Source: Aeromicrobium erythreum (GTDB lineage Bacteria > Actinomycetota > Actinomycetes > Propionibacteriales > Nocardioidaceae). Taken from it: a stretch of DNA of 64,000 nucleotides. Below are positions 1-7,738 of this stretch, piece after piece; position 1 is the first letter of the stretch, and every line of letters begins with the position of its first letter. A program made the position numbers and the translations under genes. Under the pieces are notes generated by a model. It was not told where the DNA came from. It made no database searches and was given only the letters and a program-made list of their open reading frames with translations. Location of the stretch: the NCBI RefSeq assembly GCF_001509405.1, contig NZ_CP011502.1, forward strand, positions 1,116,001 to 1,180,000. The letters are read 5' to 3'.

Positions 1-51
1 CGGGGTCCTCGTTCATGGGTGAATTAGACACTGTGAATCGAGTGGGCCCCA

Positions 52-97
52 CCCTGTGCCGCGGAGCGGCTGTCGGAGGGATCCCGGCAGCTCCACC
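52..97. repeat. Left copy of 46-bp imperfect direct repeat, candidate attachment site
   Basis: Bases 52-97 match 7664-7709 in the same orientation with about five mismatches; the shared core reads GCCGCGGAGCGG then GTCGGAGGGATC and CGGCAGCTCCA. The repeat lies inside the last codons of the recombinase remnant, and the two copies bracket the low-GC restriction-modification island, as attL/attR would. The tail AGCTCCACCA at 89-98 also resembles the 3' end of a tmRNA, a common integration target, but the T-loop consensus is missing, so that identification is weak. Confidence 0.5.
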
Positions 98-113
98 AGA
101 AGGTGAGTCTTCG

Positions 114-142
114 AACCCCCGGCCATTTTTTGGCCGGGGGTT
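114..142. terminator. Strong hairpin, bidirectional terminator-like
   Basis: A 12-bp perfect stem (114-125 with 131-142) closes on a five-T loop. On the plus strand it is followed by TTTCG, and on the minus strand it lies within the 3' end of the recombinase remnant. It could terminate transcription entering the island from the left. It lies just beyond the candidate attachment repeat. Confidence 0.5.
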
Positions 143-986
143 TCGTCGTCTTCGGGTGCGTGGCGGGTTGGGCGGTCCAGGATCGCCTGAACCGAGGTGG
201 TGTCGGGCTGGACGGCCCCCTCGACGTCTCGAAGGAGTTCAAGAGCTGCTGTGCCCTGCGTCCTGATGACGGTCGAGGTTTCGTCGACGAAGGCGGTATC
301 GAGGAGGGACTGGTTGATCCTCTGCCTGGCGTCGTTTGTCGCCCAGCGATAGAAGTCCTGCAGGCTCGTCATGGAATCGATGAGGTCGGTGAGCGCAGCC
401 AGGCCGGAGCCGAGTTCAGTCCGGTTGTTGGCGAGTCGTTCTGCGACAGCGGCGCTCCGACGTGTGATGGTGCTGAGTCGTTCACGAATCTTCTCTCGCG
501 GGAAGTCCCCGTCGCTCAGGACGTCGAGGAGGCGGTTCTCTTGCTCGTCGAGCTTGGCCAGCTCCCTCCTAAGCTCGGCGGCGAGGTCATGTATGAGCTG
601 CAGCTCGTTGGTGATTGCTTGCTGGAAGGCGGTGTTGAGCTGGTCGGCGTGTGCTGGGGTCAGGCTGAGCGTCGAGTAGTGGTCCTCGATCTTCCGCTCG
701 AGGGTCTCTGCGCGCAGGTGCGGCAGGTTGCAGCCATCGAGTTGGCGGCCACGGCATACGTAGAAGGGGTAGAGGTTTCCATTCCGTCCTTTGGCTTCGG
801 TGTAGATGAGCCGACGTGTGCGGCCCGCGTCGTGGCAGCGCGAGCAGAAGAGCAACCCTTTGAGGTAGTGATGGTGCTCTTGGTGATGAACACCCCGATT
901 CGAGTGGGCCTCGAGAACGTCTTGGACACCGTCGAAGAGTTGTTGATTGAACCGCCCCGGAGTTTCCGGAGGCCTTGTTTGTTGGC

Positions 987-1916
987 TCAGCCGGTTGGCG
1001 TGAGCTCGTTTCTTGCAGCGTAGTGAAGTTCTTCGGCGGCGACGGGCGTGAGGTCGTCCAGGGCTTCGTGGGGGCGCTCGTGGTTGAACCAGGTGACCCA
1101 GTTGAGGGTCTCGAGCTCGACGTGCTCGACGCCGCGCCAGGGGCCTTCGGTGCGGATGACCTCCGTCTTGAACAGGCCGATCTGGGACTCGGCCAGGGCG
1201 TTGTCGTAGGCGTCTCCGACGGAGCCGACTGAGGCGTCGACGCCGGCCTCGATGAGGCGTTCGGTGAAGGCGAAGCTGACGTATTGAGAGCCTGCGTCGG
1301 TGTGATGGACCAGGCCGGCGAGGTCTGTCACGCCCTCGACCGAGCGGGTCCAGATCGCGTGCTCGAGGGTGTCGAGCACGAGGTCGGTCGTCATCTGGGT
1401 CGCTGCCCGCCAGCCCACGATGCGCCGGGAGAAGACGTCGAAGATGAAGGCGACGTAGACCATCCCGGACCAGGTCGCGACGTAGGTGAAGTCAGCGACC
1501 CACAGTTGGTCCGGGCGCGAGGCCCAGAACTGGCGGTCGACTAGATCGTTCGGGCGATCGGTCCCGTCACCGGCGGCGACGCGGAACTTCTTGCGCCTGC
1601 GGGCGCCTTCCCAGCCCTGCTCGCGGAAGAGTCGCTCGATCGTGCATCGGGCGACGTCGTGTCTCTGCCGGCGCAGGTGGAGCCACATCTTGCGAGCACC
1701 GAACCTGCGCGTCAGCTTCTGCCGCTCGTGCTCGGCCTCGATCAACGCGACGATCTGCCCATCGCGTTCAGCGCGTTTGGACGGGCGCCGATTCCGGGCC
1801 TCGGAGTAGGTGCTCGGAGCGATCTTGACGCCAGCGTCGCTCAGGACGCGGCAGATCGGCTCGACCCCGAACTCCTGCTGGTGGGTCTGGATGTAGTCGA
1901 TCAGGACCGGTAGGGG
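987..1916 (-). CDS. IS3-family transposase OrfB (DDE catalytic domain)
   Basis: This is the integrase-like part of the IS3 transposase, which cuts and joins the element ends. It contains a DDE triad: Asp in VADFTYV, Asp in HHTDAGSQY and Glu in NALAESQIGLFKTE, 35 residues apart as expected for rve-type domains. The stop is at 987. The frame has an ATG at 1745, but the conserved N-terminal HTH_21-like part (RPLPVLIDYIQTHQ) lies upstream of it. Expression therefore probably comes from a -1 shift out of orfA near the CCCC run at 1914-1917. The coordinates given are for that shifted frame. No disabling mutation was seen, so the element may be active. Confidence 0.88.
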   Translation of the reverse strand, partial: PLPVLIDYIQTHQQEFGVEPICRVLSDAGVKIAPSTYSEARNRRPSKRAERDGQIVALIEAEHERQKLTRRFGARKMWLHLRRQRHDVARCTIERLFREQGWEGARRRKKFRVAAGDGTDRPNDLVDRQFWASRPDQLWVADFTYVATWSGMVYVAFIFDVFSRRIVGWRAATQMTTDLVLDTLEHAIWTRSVEGVTDLAGLVHHTDAGSQYVSFAFTERLIEAGVDASVGSVGDAYDNALAESQIGLFKTEVIRTEGPWRGVEHVELETLNWVTWFNHERPHEALDDLTPVAAEELHYAARNELTPTG

Positions 1917-2224
1917 CGGTCGAGCTCCGCCGTGAAGAAAGCCGACGCGCTCTTCAGGATCTCGTTCGCCCTGCGCAACTCCGCGACTTTCTTCTTCAAT
2001 GCCCTGATCTCGGCGATCTCCTCGCTGGTCTTGCCTGCCCCGATGCCGCCGTCGATCTCAGCCTGACGCAGCCACTTGCGCAGCGACTCCGTCGAGGTGA
2101 TGCCCAGCTTGGACGCCACCGACCTGATCGCGGCCGACTCGTGCGGGTAGTCCTGCCTGCACTCGATCACCATCCGCACCGCGCGCTCACGCAGCTCGGT
2201 CGGGTACTCGCTCGGTCGTGCCAT
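1901..2224 (-). CDS. IS3-family transposase OrfA (HTH, leucine zipper)
   Basis: A 107-residue protein of the Tnp_1/OrfA type, which binds the IS ends and forms the OrfAB fusion by frameshifting. The N-terminus MARPSEYPTELRERAVRMV and the KLGITSTESLRKWLRQAE segment form the helix-turn-helix. A heptad-rich region (ALKKKVAELRRANEILK) follows and ends in the usual SASAFFTAELDRP. The reading frame of orfB enters just before its stop at 1901. It lies 51 bp inside the right inverted repeat, as usual for the family. Confidence 0.92.
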   Translation of the reverse strand: MARPSEYPTELRERAVRMVIECRQDYPHESAAIRSVASKLGITSTESLRKWLRQAEIDGGIGAGKTSEEIAEIRALKKKVAELRRANEILKSASAFFTAELDRPYRS

Positions 2225-2275
2225 GAGAGTGATCCTTCCAACGAATCAGCTCTCCGGACATCCCGGGGCGGTTCA

Positions 2276-2728
2276 GACGGACGGGATCTCGTAGCCGCCA
2301 CCCGGGAACAACTCAGCCGCTGATTCGAGCATGAGGTCCGCAAGCCGCAGCTCCGCGATGAGCTGCGGCGAAAAATCGACTCTCTGGTTGACGAAGGTGC
2401 GGTTGTCGCTACCGCGTCGCAGCACCTCCGGCTCATCGATGAGCAACGACGACCACGGATGCGAGAACACTTTGTCCAGTTTCAGAAGGTCTGCAAAGTC
2501 AATCTCCTGATCGGAGGCGACGAGGTCATGTGGCCGCACGACGGTGGTAACTCGCTGCAAGACGGTGTCGGGCATCATGTTCCGATTCGCGAGCAGGCTC
2601 GCAAACCTGGCAGCGCTGATCCGGACACTGGGCATGTGACTGAATCTAGAGGCATCCTCCGACGACGACGGGAACAATTGTGGTGCCGCCGGACTACTTC
2701 CGCCTGGAACGCCCTGTGCGGCGGTCAC
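2276..2728 (-). pseudogene. Truncated probable HTH/ImmA-IrrE-type protein
   Basis: About 150 residues remain before the IS cuts the frame at 2275. The segment FADLLKLDKVFSHPWSSLLI, followed by a DxRTF motif and helical residues, resembles the N-terminal part of XRE-ImmA/IrrE proteins, where a helix-turn-helix precedes a zinc metalloprotease domain. The metalloprotease HExxH part would lie in the lost portion. The first ATG is at 2728, overlapping the methyltransferase stop by 35 bp; an internal ATG at about 2635 (MPSVRISAARF) is an alternative start. Co-directional placement right after the methyltransferase suggests it belonged to the same R-M operon, possibly as a regulator. Family assignment rests on motif resemblance only. 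Confidence 0.5.
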
Positions 2729-4307
2729 GCAGTTTCATCCAGGCGCCGCGGAGGGTGAGGACGTCGTCCTCCGTGAAGCCGAGGGTTTCCATCAGAACCA
2801 CGCGGTCAACGAGGTCAAGCGCGTCCTCGACGCGACGCTCACGCACCAGTTCATCCACTTTGCGATGGAGAGTGCCGGGTACCAGAGCTGGGTCGGGCAT
2901 CGGGAGGTGGCCGGCCTCGCTTGGCTCAAGTTCGAGGATTCCCCCGCCGTAACTGCGACCAAGGATCTCAGCTAGCGCGAACGTCACCGAGTTGAAGGCG
3001 CCCGCGGCGAGTCGCTCCATATCCACGCCGGGCTCCACTCGCACCCGGTGGACAGTGTCTGTGCTGGTCGCCCCTGCCGAGTTGGACATGAGCCTGGGGT
3101 GTGTGCTGATCTGACGCAACATGAAGCCATCCGGCACCCAGGTCGAGGGCACCTCCCACCAATTGCGCCGGATGCGGCACTTGTAGCCGTCAGGGACACC
3201 GTCAGCCTCACCCTCGGACAGGTAACTGGCGAGAGCCTTCTTGCGCCGTGGGTCGACGTCTGACGACACTGCCAACAGCCGAGTTCGAGCCTCCGTGACC
3301 TCTTGCTTCTCAAGGTCATCTGGGGTGAAGCTCAGGGCCGGCACCTGCATGCTCCGTGACACGAGCGGCATGGTGAATGGCGTGAGTTTCCTGTCGCGAG
3401 CCTCGCTGGCCGTGAGACAGAAGAAGGAGTTGCGACCCGTCACGACGCCGACGTCGACTCCTGCAAAGCGCTCCATCGGAAGCAGCCGACCGTCGGTGCG
3501 GACCTTTCGTAGGAGCGCGATGGTGTCCGTATCGAGGTAGTACTTGGTCCACTTCTCCGATTCATGTAGACGCGCCCGGGCAGCCGGGGCATCAGCCGAG
3601 TGAAACGCATCGAGGTGCGAAGCGTTGGAAACCTCAACGGTACGGATCTCGGCCGGTCCTTGGCCGCGCTCGGCGAGCAGCAGGACGACCTCCTGCAGGA
3701 TGCCCGGAAAGACGAGTCGCTGGAACGAGACGATGGTCACCGACGAGCAGTTGTCCACCAGATATGAGCGGAGTGCAGCCGCGTAGCCAACCTGGAGTAA
3801 TTCAGCCGGAAGTACGAGTGCCACGCGACCACCAGGACGCACCGCCAGCACTGACGCTACGACGAACGGGACCCAGGCGTTGGTCAGCTTCGTCGGACGC
3901 ATCCCTTGTTGACGCATCAGGTCGAGAGCAGGCTCACGCGACGCCTCGTCCCATGATCCGAATCGGATGTATGGCGGGTTCCCGGCCACCGCATCGAAGG
4001 TGCCCTGTTGCTTGGGAGTGAACCAGCCGAAGAAGTCCGAAACCCGCACCTTCACGCCCGACCGCTTCGATGCCTTGGCGGCCTCTACCCGAAGCAGTTC
4101 GACAGCGGTCAGAGCATCTGACGACACCACGGAGGCCAGCTCCTGCAGGATGGCTCCGTCCCCACACGACGGCTCCAGAATCCGCGGCCCGGCCTGTGCA
4201 GCCCACTCGGCAACGAATCGGGCAATGGGCTGCGGGGTGTAGTAGCCGCCTCGAAGTTTGTCGCCCTCGGGGGCCGCCTTCGCTGCAAACTTCGCCATGC
4301 GGCCCAT
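2694..4307 (-). CDS. Adenine-N6 DNA methyltransferase (Eco57I/TaqI type)
   Basis: A 537-residue class I SAM-dependent enzyme that would methylate adenine in a specific DNA site. Motif X/I is visible at the start (GYYTPQPIARF, then ILEPSCGDGA near residues 43-52, which binds SAM). Motif IV NPPY, the amino-methyltransferase signature, lies near residue 110. The C-terminal half lacks known motifs and is likely the target-recognition domain. It is transcribed away from the Type IIG enzyme gene, 89 bp apart. It may protect the host DNA against that enzyme, or belong to a separate system whose nuclease is lost. Start ATG 4307; MAKFAAK three codons inside is an alternative. The DNA is lower in GC than the core genes to the right, which suggests transfer. 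Confidence 0.88.
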   Translation of the reverse strand: MGRMAKFAAKAAPEGDKLRGGYYTPQPIARFVAEWAAQAGPRILEPSCGDGAILQELASVVSSDALTAVELLRVEAAKASKRSGVKVRVSDFFGWFTPKQQGTFDAVAGNPPYIRFGSWDEASREPALDLMRQQGMRPTKLTNAWVPFVVASVLAVRPGGRVALVLPAELLQVGYAAALRSYLVDNCSSVTIVSFQRLVFPGILQEVVLLLAERGQGPAEIRTVEVSNASHLDAFHSADAPAARARLHESEKWTKYYLDTDTIALLRKVRTDGRLLPMERFAGVDVGVVTGRNSFFCLTASEARDRKLTPFTMPLVSRSMQVPALSFTPDDLEKQEVTEARTRLLAVSSDVDPRRKKALASYLSEGEADGVPDGYKCRIRRNWWEVPSTWVPDGFMLRQISTHPRLMSNSAGATSTDTVHRVRVEPGVDMERLAAGAFNSVTFALAEILGRSYGGGILELEPSEAGHLPMPDPALVPGTLHRKVDELVRERRVEDALDLVDRVVLMETLGFTEDDVLTLRGAWMKLRDRRTGRSRRK

Positions 4308-4377
4308 CTTCGCTCACGGGACCGACAAGAGCGAACAACGGGGCCGCATGGCGCGCCCGGGAAAGAACTGTCGGTCA

Positions 4378-4393
4378 CCAACCCTAGGGTTGG
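4378..4393. promoter_or_regulatory. 16-bp perfect palindrome before the Type IIG gene
   Basis: CCAACCCTAGGGTTGG is fully self-complementary and ends three bases before the GTG at 4397. It lies in the 89-bp divergent space between the methyltransferase and the Type IIG gene. It is a good candidate operator for a controller protein; the truncated HTH gene downstream of the methyltransferase is one possible partner. No consensus match is claimed. Confidence 0.5.
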
Positions 4394-4396
4394 ACC

Positions 4397-7378
4397 GTGC
4401 CGTTCGTCCGTTTCACGAAACAAGAAGCCCGTCTCGCGATGACCATCTTCGTCGCGGACTACCAGCGGCACGCAGCGGACCTTGAGGCGTCAAACTCGCC
4501 CTACACCGAGCTGGAGGCACGAAGCGAGTACATCGACCGCTTCCTGCGTATCCTCGGCTGGGACGTCGGCAATGAGGACAGCCAGCCTCAGGTGCTCCGG
4601 GACGTGGTCCTCGAACGCGAGCTGAGCGAAAGCGATGAAGGCGGCCGCCCTGACTACCGGCTCAGGGTGAGCGGACGCGATCGACTGCCGGTCGAAGCGA
4701 AGAAGCCATCGGTCAGGTTGTCCACTGCGACAGGTCCAGCCCGGCAGGCCCGGTCCTATGGCTGGTCGTTGTCGCTGCCTGCAGCAGTGCTCACCAACGT
4801 CGCCCAGACGGTGGTCTTCGACACGACCGTGGCTCCGATGGACGGAGACGGACCGGATGTCGCGGTCGTCCCGGGTGGTCGATTCACCGTCAATGATTAC
4901 GTCGCGCGCTTCGACGACCTCTGGGAGCGCCTGTCCTACGAGTCAGTTACCAGCGCGACGTACTTCGACCTGTACTCCTACACCGAGCCCCCTCGTGGCA
5001 CGTCGCCGTTCGACAACGCTTTCCTGGCCCAGTTCAAGAGGTGGCGCCTCTTGCTGGCAAGTAACATCGCGTCACAGAACCCTGCCCTCCCAGAAGCTGA
5101 GGTTGGTCGTCGGACGCAGCGCCTCCTGAACGCGCTGCTCTTCCTCCGTGTTTGCGAGGACCGCAACATCGGGCAGTACGAAGCCCTGCTGAAGTCCGCA
5201 GAAGACGACAAGCTCTTGGATGCCTTCCGTGCAGCCGACCGATCGTTCAATGCGGGTCTTTTCGATGTGCTGACGTCCACCACGCTGACCTCTTCGGTTC
5301 TCCGAACCGTAGTCCGCGAGATGTACTGGCCCCGGAGCCAGTTCGCCTTCGGTGTACTTCGGCCCGACATCCTTGCGGCGGTCTACGAGCAGTACCTCGC
5401 AGATCGTGTCGAGGTGGATGGCGCTCGGAGAGCTGCGCTCAGGCCAAAGCCAGAACTGACTCACGCTGGCGGCATCGTGCCGACTCCTGGTTGGGTCGTC
5501 ACCAACCTGGTGGCTGGCGGACTTGAGCCGCAACTCGTTACTGGTCAACCAGTGCCCGATGACTTCCGAGTGCTGGATCTCTCGATGGGCTCAGGTCCAT
5601 TCCTCATTGAGGTCTTGGAACGCCTCATCGAGGTCGAAGAGCGCGCGGGTCGGACGGTCGGACTAGCCGAGCGGGCAGCCCTGGTGAAGGCACACCTGCA
5701 TGGCGTCGACATCGATGGCGCAGCGGTCGAGGTCGCCAAGCTCAGCCTCTTATTGGCCGTCCTCGGCGACGAGGTGATCGACACCTCCAGAGCGCGCAAT
5801 TTGCTGCCCGACCTGTCGAACAACCTGCTGGTTGGGAATTCCCTGGTGGAGTCGAACTTCGACTCTGTCGTTCCCGTAGCGGCCGCGATTCCTGAGCGTC
5901 GTGCAGCCGTCGCTCCGCTTGATCTGGCTCGGACCTTCGCCAGAGTCATCCAAGAGGGCGGCTTCAACCTCATCGTCGGCAACCCGCCCTACGTGCGCAT
6001 CCAGGTCCTCTCCGAGTTCATGCCCGACCAGCTTGCGTACTTCCAGGATGGACGGAGCCACTTCGAGTCGGCTCAATCGCACAACTTCGATGTCTACCAG
6101 TTGTTTGTCGAGCGGGCGTTCCAGTTCCTGTCGGCCGACGGCTATCTCGCATACATCGTGCCCAACCGGTTCACGAATCTGCTCCCGGCCACGACCATGC
6201 GGCGAGTGCTCGGGCCGCGCCTCGGCCGGCTGGTGCACTTCGGTGAGCAGCAGGTATTCGAGGGTCGCCAGACGTACACGGCGCTGGTCGTCGCAGGACC
6301 TGCGTCGACAGATCCCGCCGAGTTCGAAATCGTGAACAATCTGGCTGCTTGGCGCGAGACAGGCGCGTCATCCGTGGTCCACGTCGACCGCGCTGATTTA
6401 ACCGGTGAGGCTTGGCCCATTGCGAACGAGGCCCGCACCAAGGTGTTCGAGAAGATGGTGGCCGCTGGCATTGCCAAGCTGGGCGACGACGGCTGGATCA
6501 GTTTCTTCGTCGGCGTGCAGACCTCGGCCGATGACGTCTTCTTCGTAAAGCCAGACCCGAACCGCTCGGACAATCTGGTAGCGCGCTTCACCGATTCCAC
6601 TGGCGTGTTGCATGAGGTCGAGCAGTCGATCCTTCGCCCGGCCGTCCGCGACCGGACGCTTGAGCCATATGGGCGTGCTCCCGTGCCGGATGCCTTCGCG
6701 ATCTTCCCGTATGACGTGCAGCCACCCGCGCAGGGACACAAGCGAGGAACTGCCCACGTCTATGACGAGGCGACGATGCGAGCACGCTTCCCGAAAGCGC
6801 TCGACTACCTCACGACGCATCGCGCAGCCCTTCAAGGTCGCTCTGTGACTCCTGACCCCGGTCCCAACTTCTGGGCGTATGGCCGATCGCAGTCATTGTG
6901 GAAGCTCGATGAGCCCAAGCTCGTCGTGCGCGTGCTGTCGCTGGCGCCGCAGTACATGCTCGACACCGATGGGCTGGTCACCCCAGGTGGCGGCGACGGC
7001 GGACCCTATTACCTCGCTCGTCCAGACGCGGCCTGTCCGTACTCGATCCATGTTGTGCAAGCGATCCTGTCGCATCCAGCAGTCGATGCCTTCGTGGCTT
7101 CGAGGGGCCGGTTGTATCGCGGGTCCTATGTGGTGCACCGCAAGGCATTTATGGAGGCTGTCCCCGTGCCCGACCTGGATACCACCGAGCAGCAGGAAAT
7201 CGAGACGGCCGTCACCGAGATGCAAGACATCGTGGTGCAGCGCCGCACCGAGCAAGATGCGGCGATCCTGACCACACTCACAGGACGATTCGAGGTGCTG
7301 CGCACCAAGGTCAACGACGCCATCTCTGCGGCGTACGGGCTCGCTGCGGAAGATGTTGCAGCCATCGAGGGCGACTGA
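4397..7378 (+). CDS. Type IIG restriction-modification enzyme (nuclease, methylase and specificity fused)
   Basis: A 993-residue polypeptide. Residues about 82-104 carry a PD-(D/E)xK-like nuclease signature (GRPDYRL then VEAKKP). The central part holds SAM-binding motif I (VLDLSMGSGPF, near 393) and NPPYVRI (near 530) of adenine-N6 methylases, with the Eco57I-type spacing. The last 340 residues, including NFWAYGRSQSLW and SIHVVQAILSHP, resemble TaqI-like target-recognition domains. One protein would therefore both cut and modify foreign DNA. Start is GTG 4397 directly after a palindrome; ATG 4439 (MTIFVADYQRH) is a reasonable alternative. Codon use includes TTA and AGG and differs from the core genes. 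It appears intact. It could also serve as a phage-defence RM with unusual architecture. Confidence 0.87.
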   Translation: MPFVRFTKQEARLAMTIFVADYQRHAADLEASNSPYTELEARSEYIDRFLRILGWDVGNEDSQPQVLRDVVLERELSESDEGGRPDYRLRVSGRDRLPVEAKKPSVRLSTATGPARQARSYGWSLSLPAAVLTNVAQTVVFDTTVAPMDGDGPDVAVVPGGRFTVNDYVARFDDLWERLSYESVTSATYFDLYSYTEPPRGTSPFDNAFLAQFKRWRLLLASNIASQNPALPEAEVGRRTQRLLNALLFLRVCEDRNIGQYEALLKSAEDDKLLDAFRAADRSFNAGLFDVLTSTTLTSSVLRTVVREMYWPRSQFAFGVLRPDILAAVYEQYLADRVEVDGARRAALRPKPELTHAGGIVPTPGWVVTNLVAGGLEPQLVTGQPVPDDFRVLDLSMGSGPFLIEVLERLIEVEERAGRTVGLAERAALVKAHLHGVDIDGAAVEVAKLSLLLAVLGDEVIDTSRARNLLPDLSNNLLVGNSLVESNFDSVVPVAAAIPERRAAVAPLDLARTFARVIQEGGFNLIVGNPPYVRIQVLSEFMPDQLAYFQDGRSHFESAQSHNFDVYQLFVERAFQFLSADGYLAYIVPNRFTNLLPATTMRRVLGPRLGRLVHFGEQQVFEGRQTYTALVVAGPASTDPAEFEIVNNLAAWRETGASSVVHVDRADLTGEAWPIANEARTKVFEKMVAAGIAKLGDDGWISFFVGVQTSADDVFFVKPDPNRSDNLVARFTDSTGVLHEVEQSILRPAVRDRTLEPYGRAPVPDAFAIFPYDVQPPAQGHKRGTAHVYDEATMRARFPKALDYLTTHRAALQGRSVTPDPGPNFWAYGRSQSLWKLDEPKLVVRVLSLAPQYMLDTDGLVTPGGGDGGPYYLARPDAACPYSIHVVQAILSHPAVDAFVASRGRLYRGSYVVHRKAFMEAVPVPDLDTTEQQEIETAVTEMQDIVVQRRTEQDAAILTTLTGRFEVLRTKVNDAISAAYGLAAEDVAAIEGD

Positions 7379-7416
7379 GGCCTTTCAGGCTGCTTCGACA
7401 TTCGGGATACACCGAC

Positions 7417-7587
7417 CTATGCTTTGTCGTAATCCTTCTTGCACGCTTGCAGCGTTTCCCAATCGGCTTTCAAGCCGTCGAGCGTGGGCGCCGCCGCAGG
7501 CGTTGCGAGCGGCTGAGAGTGGCCGTCGATGTAGCGGCATGCGTCGTCGAACACTTTGTCACTTTCGAGATGCAGTCGGGCAACGCG
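7417..7587 (-). pseudogene. Possible gene remnant at the right island edge
   Basis: A minus-strand frame of about 57 codons, bounded upstream by a stop at 7588-7590 and ending at TAG 7417-7419, reads as plausible protein: DDACRYIDGH, a Pro/Ala linker, then LDGLKADWETLQACKKDYDK. It has no good start or ribosome-binding site. It may be the 3' end of a gene cut by the island's boundary. I do not recognise the family, and chance open frame remains possible. Confidence 0.25.
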
Positions 7588-7626
7588 TCAACATTGATCC
7601 GCGTCAGGCCACCCATTGCCACGTTC

Positions 7627-7665
7627 GGGTCTGCCCCGAGTGTCAACCAAACTCGGGGCAGACCC
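7627..7665. terminator. 15-bp perfect hairpin
   Basis: GGGTCTGCCCCGAGT (7627-7641) pairs perfectly with ACTCGGGGCAGACCC (7651-7665) around a nine-base loop. It lacks a following T-run, so it may be a factor-independent terminator of the actinobacterial type or a structural part of the adjoining repeat. It abuts the right copy of the direct repeat. Confidence 0.5.
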
Positions 7666-7709
7666 CTGCGCCGCGGAGCGGCCGTCGGAGGGATCACGGC
7701 AGCTCCATC
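7664..7709. repeat. Right copy of 46-bp imperfect direct repeat, candidate attachment site
   Basis: Same orientation as bases 52-97, about 41 of 46 positions identical. To its right the SDR gene and normal core-like composition begin; to its left lies the R-M island. This is the arrangement expected of the second attachment site of an integrated element of roughly 7.6 kb, later modified by an IS. Confidence 0.5.
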
Positions 7710-7738
7710 CTGGGTGTATCGAGCGAGGGCGCCGGCGG

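Larger units (their letters stand above)
13..947 (-). pseudogene. Large serine recombinase, C-terminal remnant cut by an IS
   Basis: The reading frame runs leftward from the IS edge to a stop at 13. It encodes the end of a recombinase domain, a zinc beta-ribbon with the paired cysteines FCSRC and later YVC...GC, then a long Glu/Leu/Arg-rich coiled coil. This layout is typical of the C-terminal half of large serine integrases that move phages and islands. The N-terminal catalytic resolvase domain with the nucleophilic serine is absent, because an IS3 element begins at 948. The first ATG in the remnant is at 855, but the frame is open up to the IS boundary, so the gene is truncated rather than short. 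It is presumably inactive. It lies at one end of the restriction-modification island and may be the enzyme that once integrated it. Confidence 0.85.
948..2275 (-). mobile_element. IS3-family insertion sequence, 1,328 bp
   Basis: The ends are inverted repeats of about 24 bp that both begin TGAACCGCCCCGG; the outer copies read TGAACCGCCCCGGAGTTTCC at 948 and, on the minus strand from 2275, TGAACCGCCCCGGGATGTCC. Inside are two overlapping reading frames, orfA and orfB, in the arrangement of IS3-family elements with programmed frameshifting. Flanking triplets are GAT on the left and GAC on the right, so there is no clean target duplication. Different genes are cut on the two sides, which suggests a deletion or recombination at this element after insertion. 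Confidence 0.9.
7379..7738. other. Right edge of island: remnant DNA without an intact gene
   Basis: This 360-bp gap follows the Type IIG gene. It holds a stop-to-stop remnant on the minus strand (7417-7587), a 15-bp perfect hairpin (7627-7665), and the right copy of the direct repeat (7664-7709). No complete gene with a ribosome-binding site was found. GC rises to core values near its right end. Confidence 0.6.

Noticed and set aside
1..98. A tmRNA (ssrA) 3' end ending in AGCTCCACCA
   Set aside because: The ending matches the acceptor end of tmRNA, but the T-loop TTCGA consensus is missing in both repeat copies, and the upstream part of the gene is outside the window. Kept only as a lead for the attachment site.
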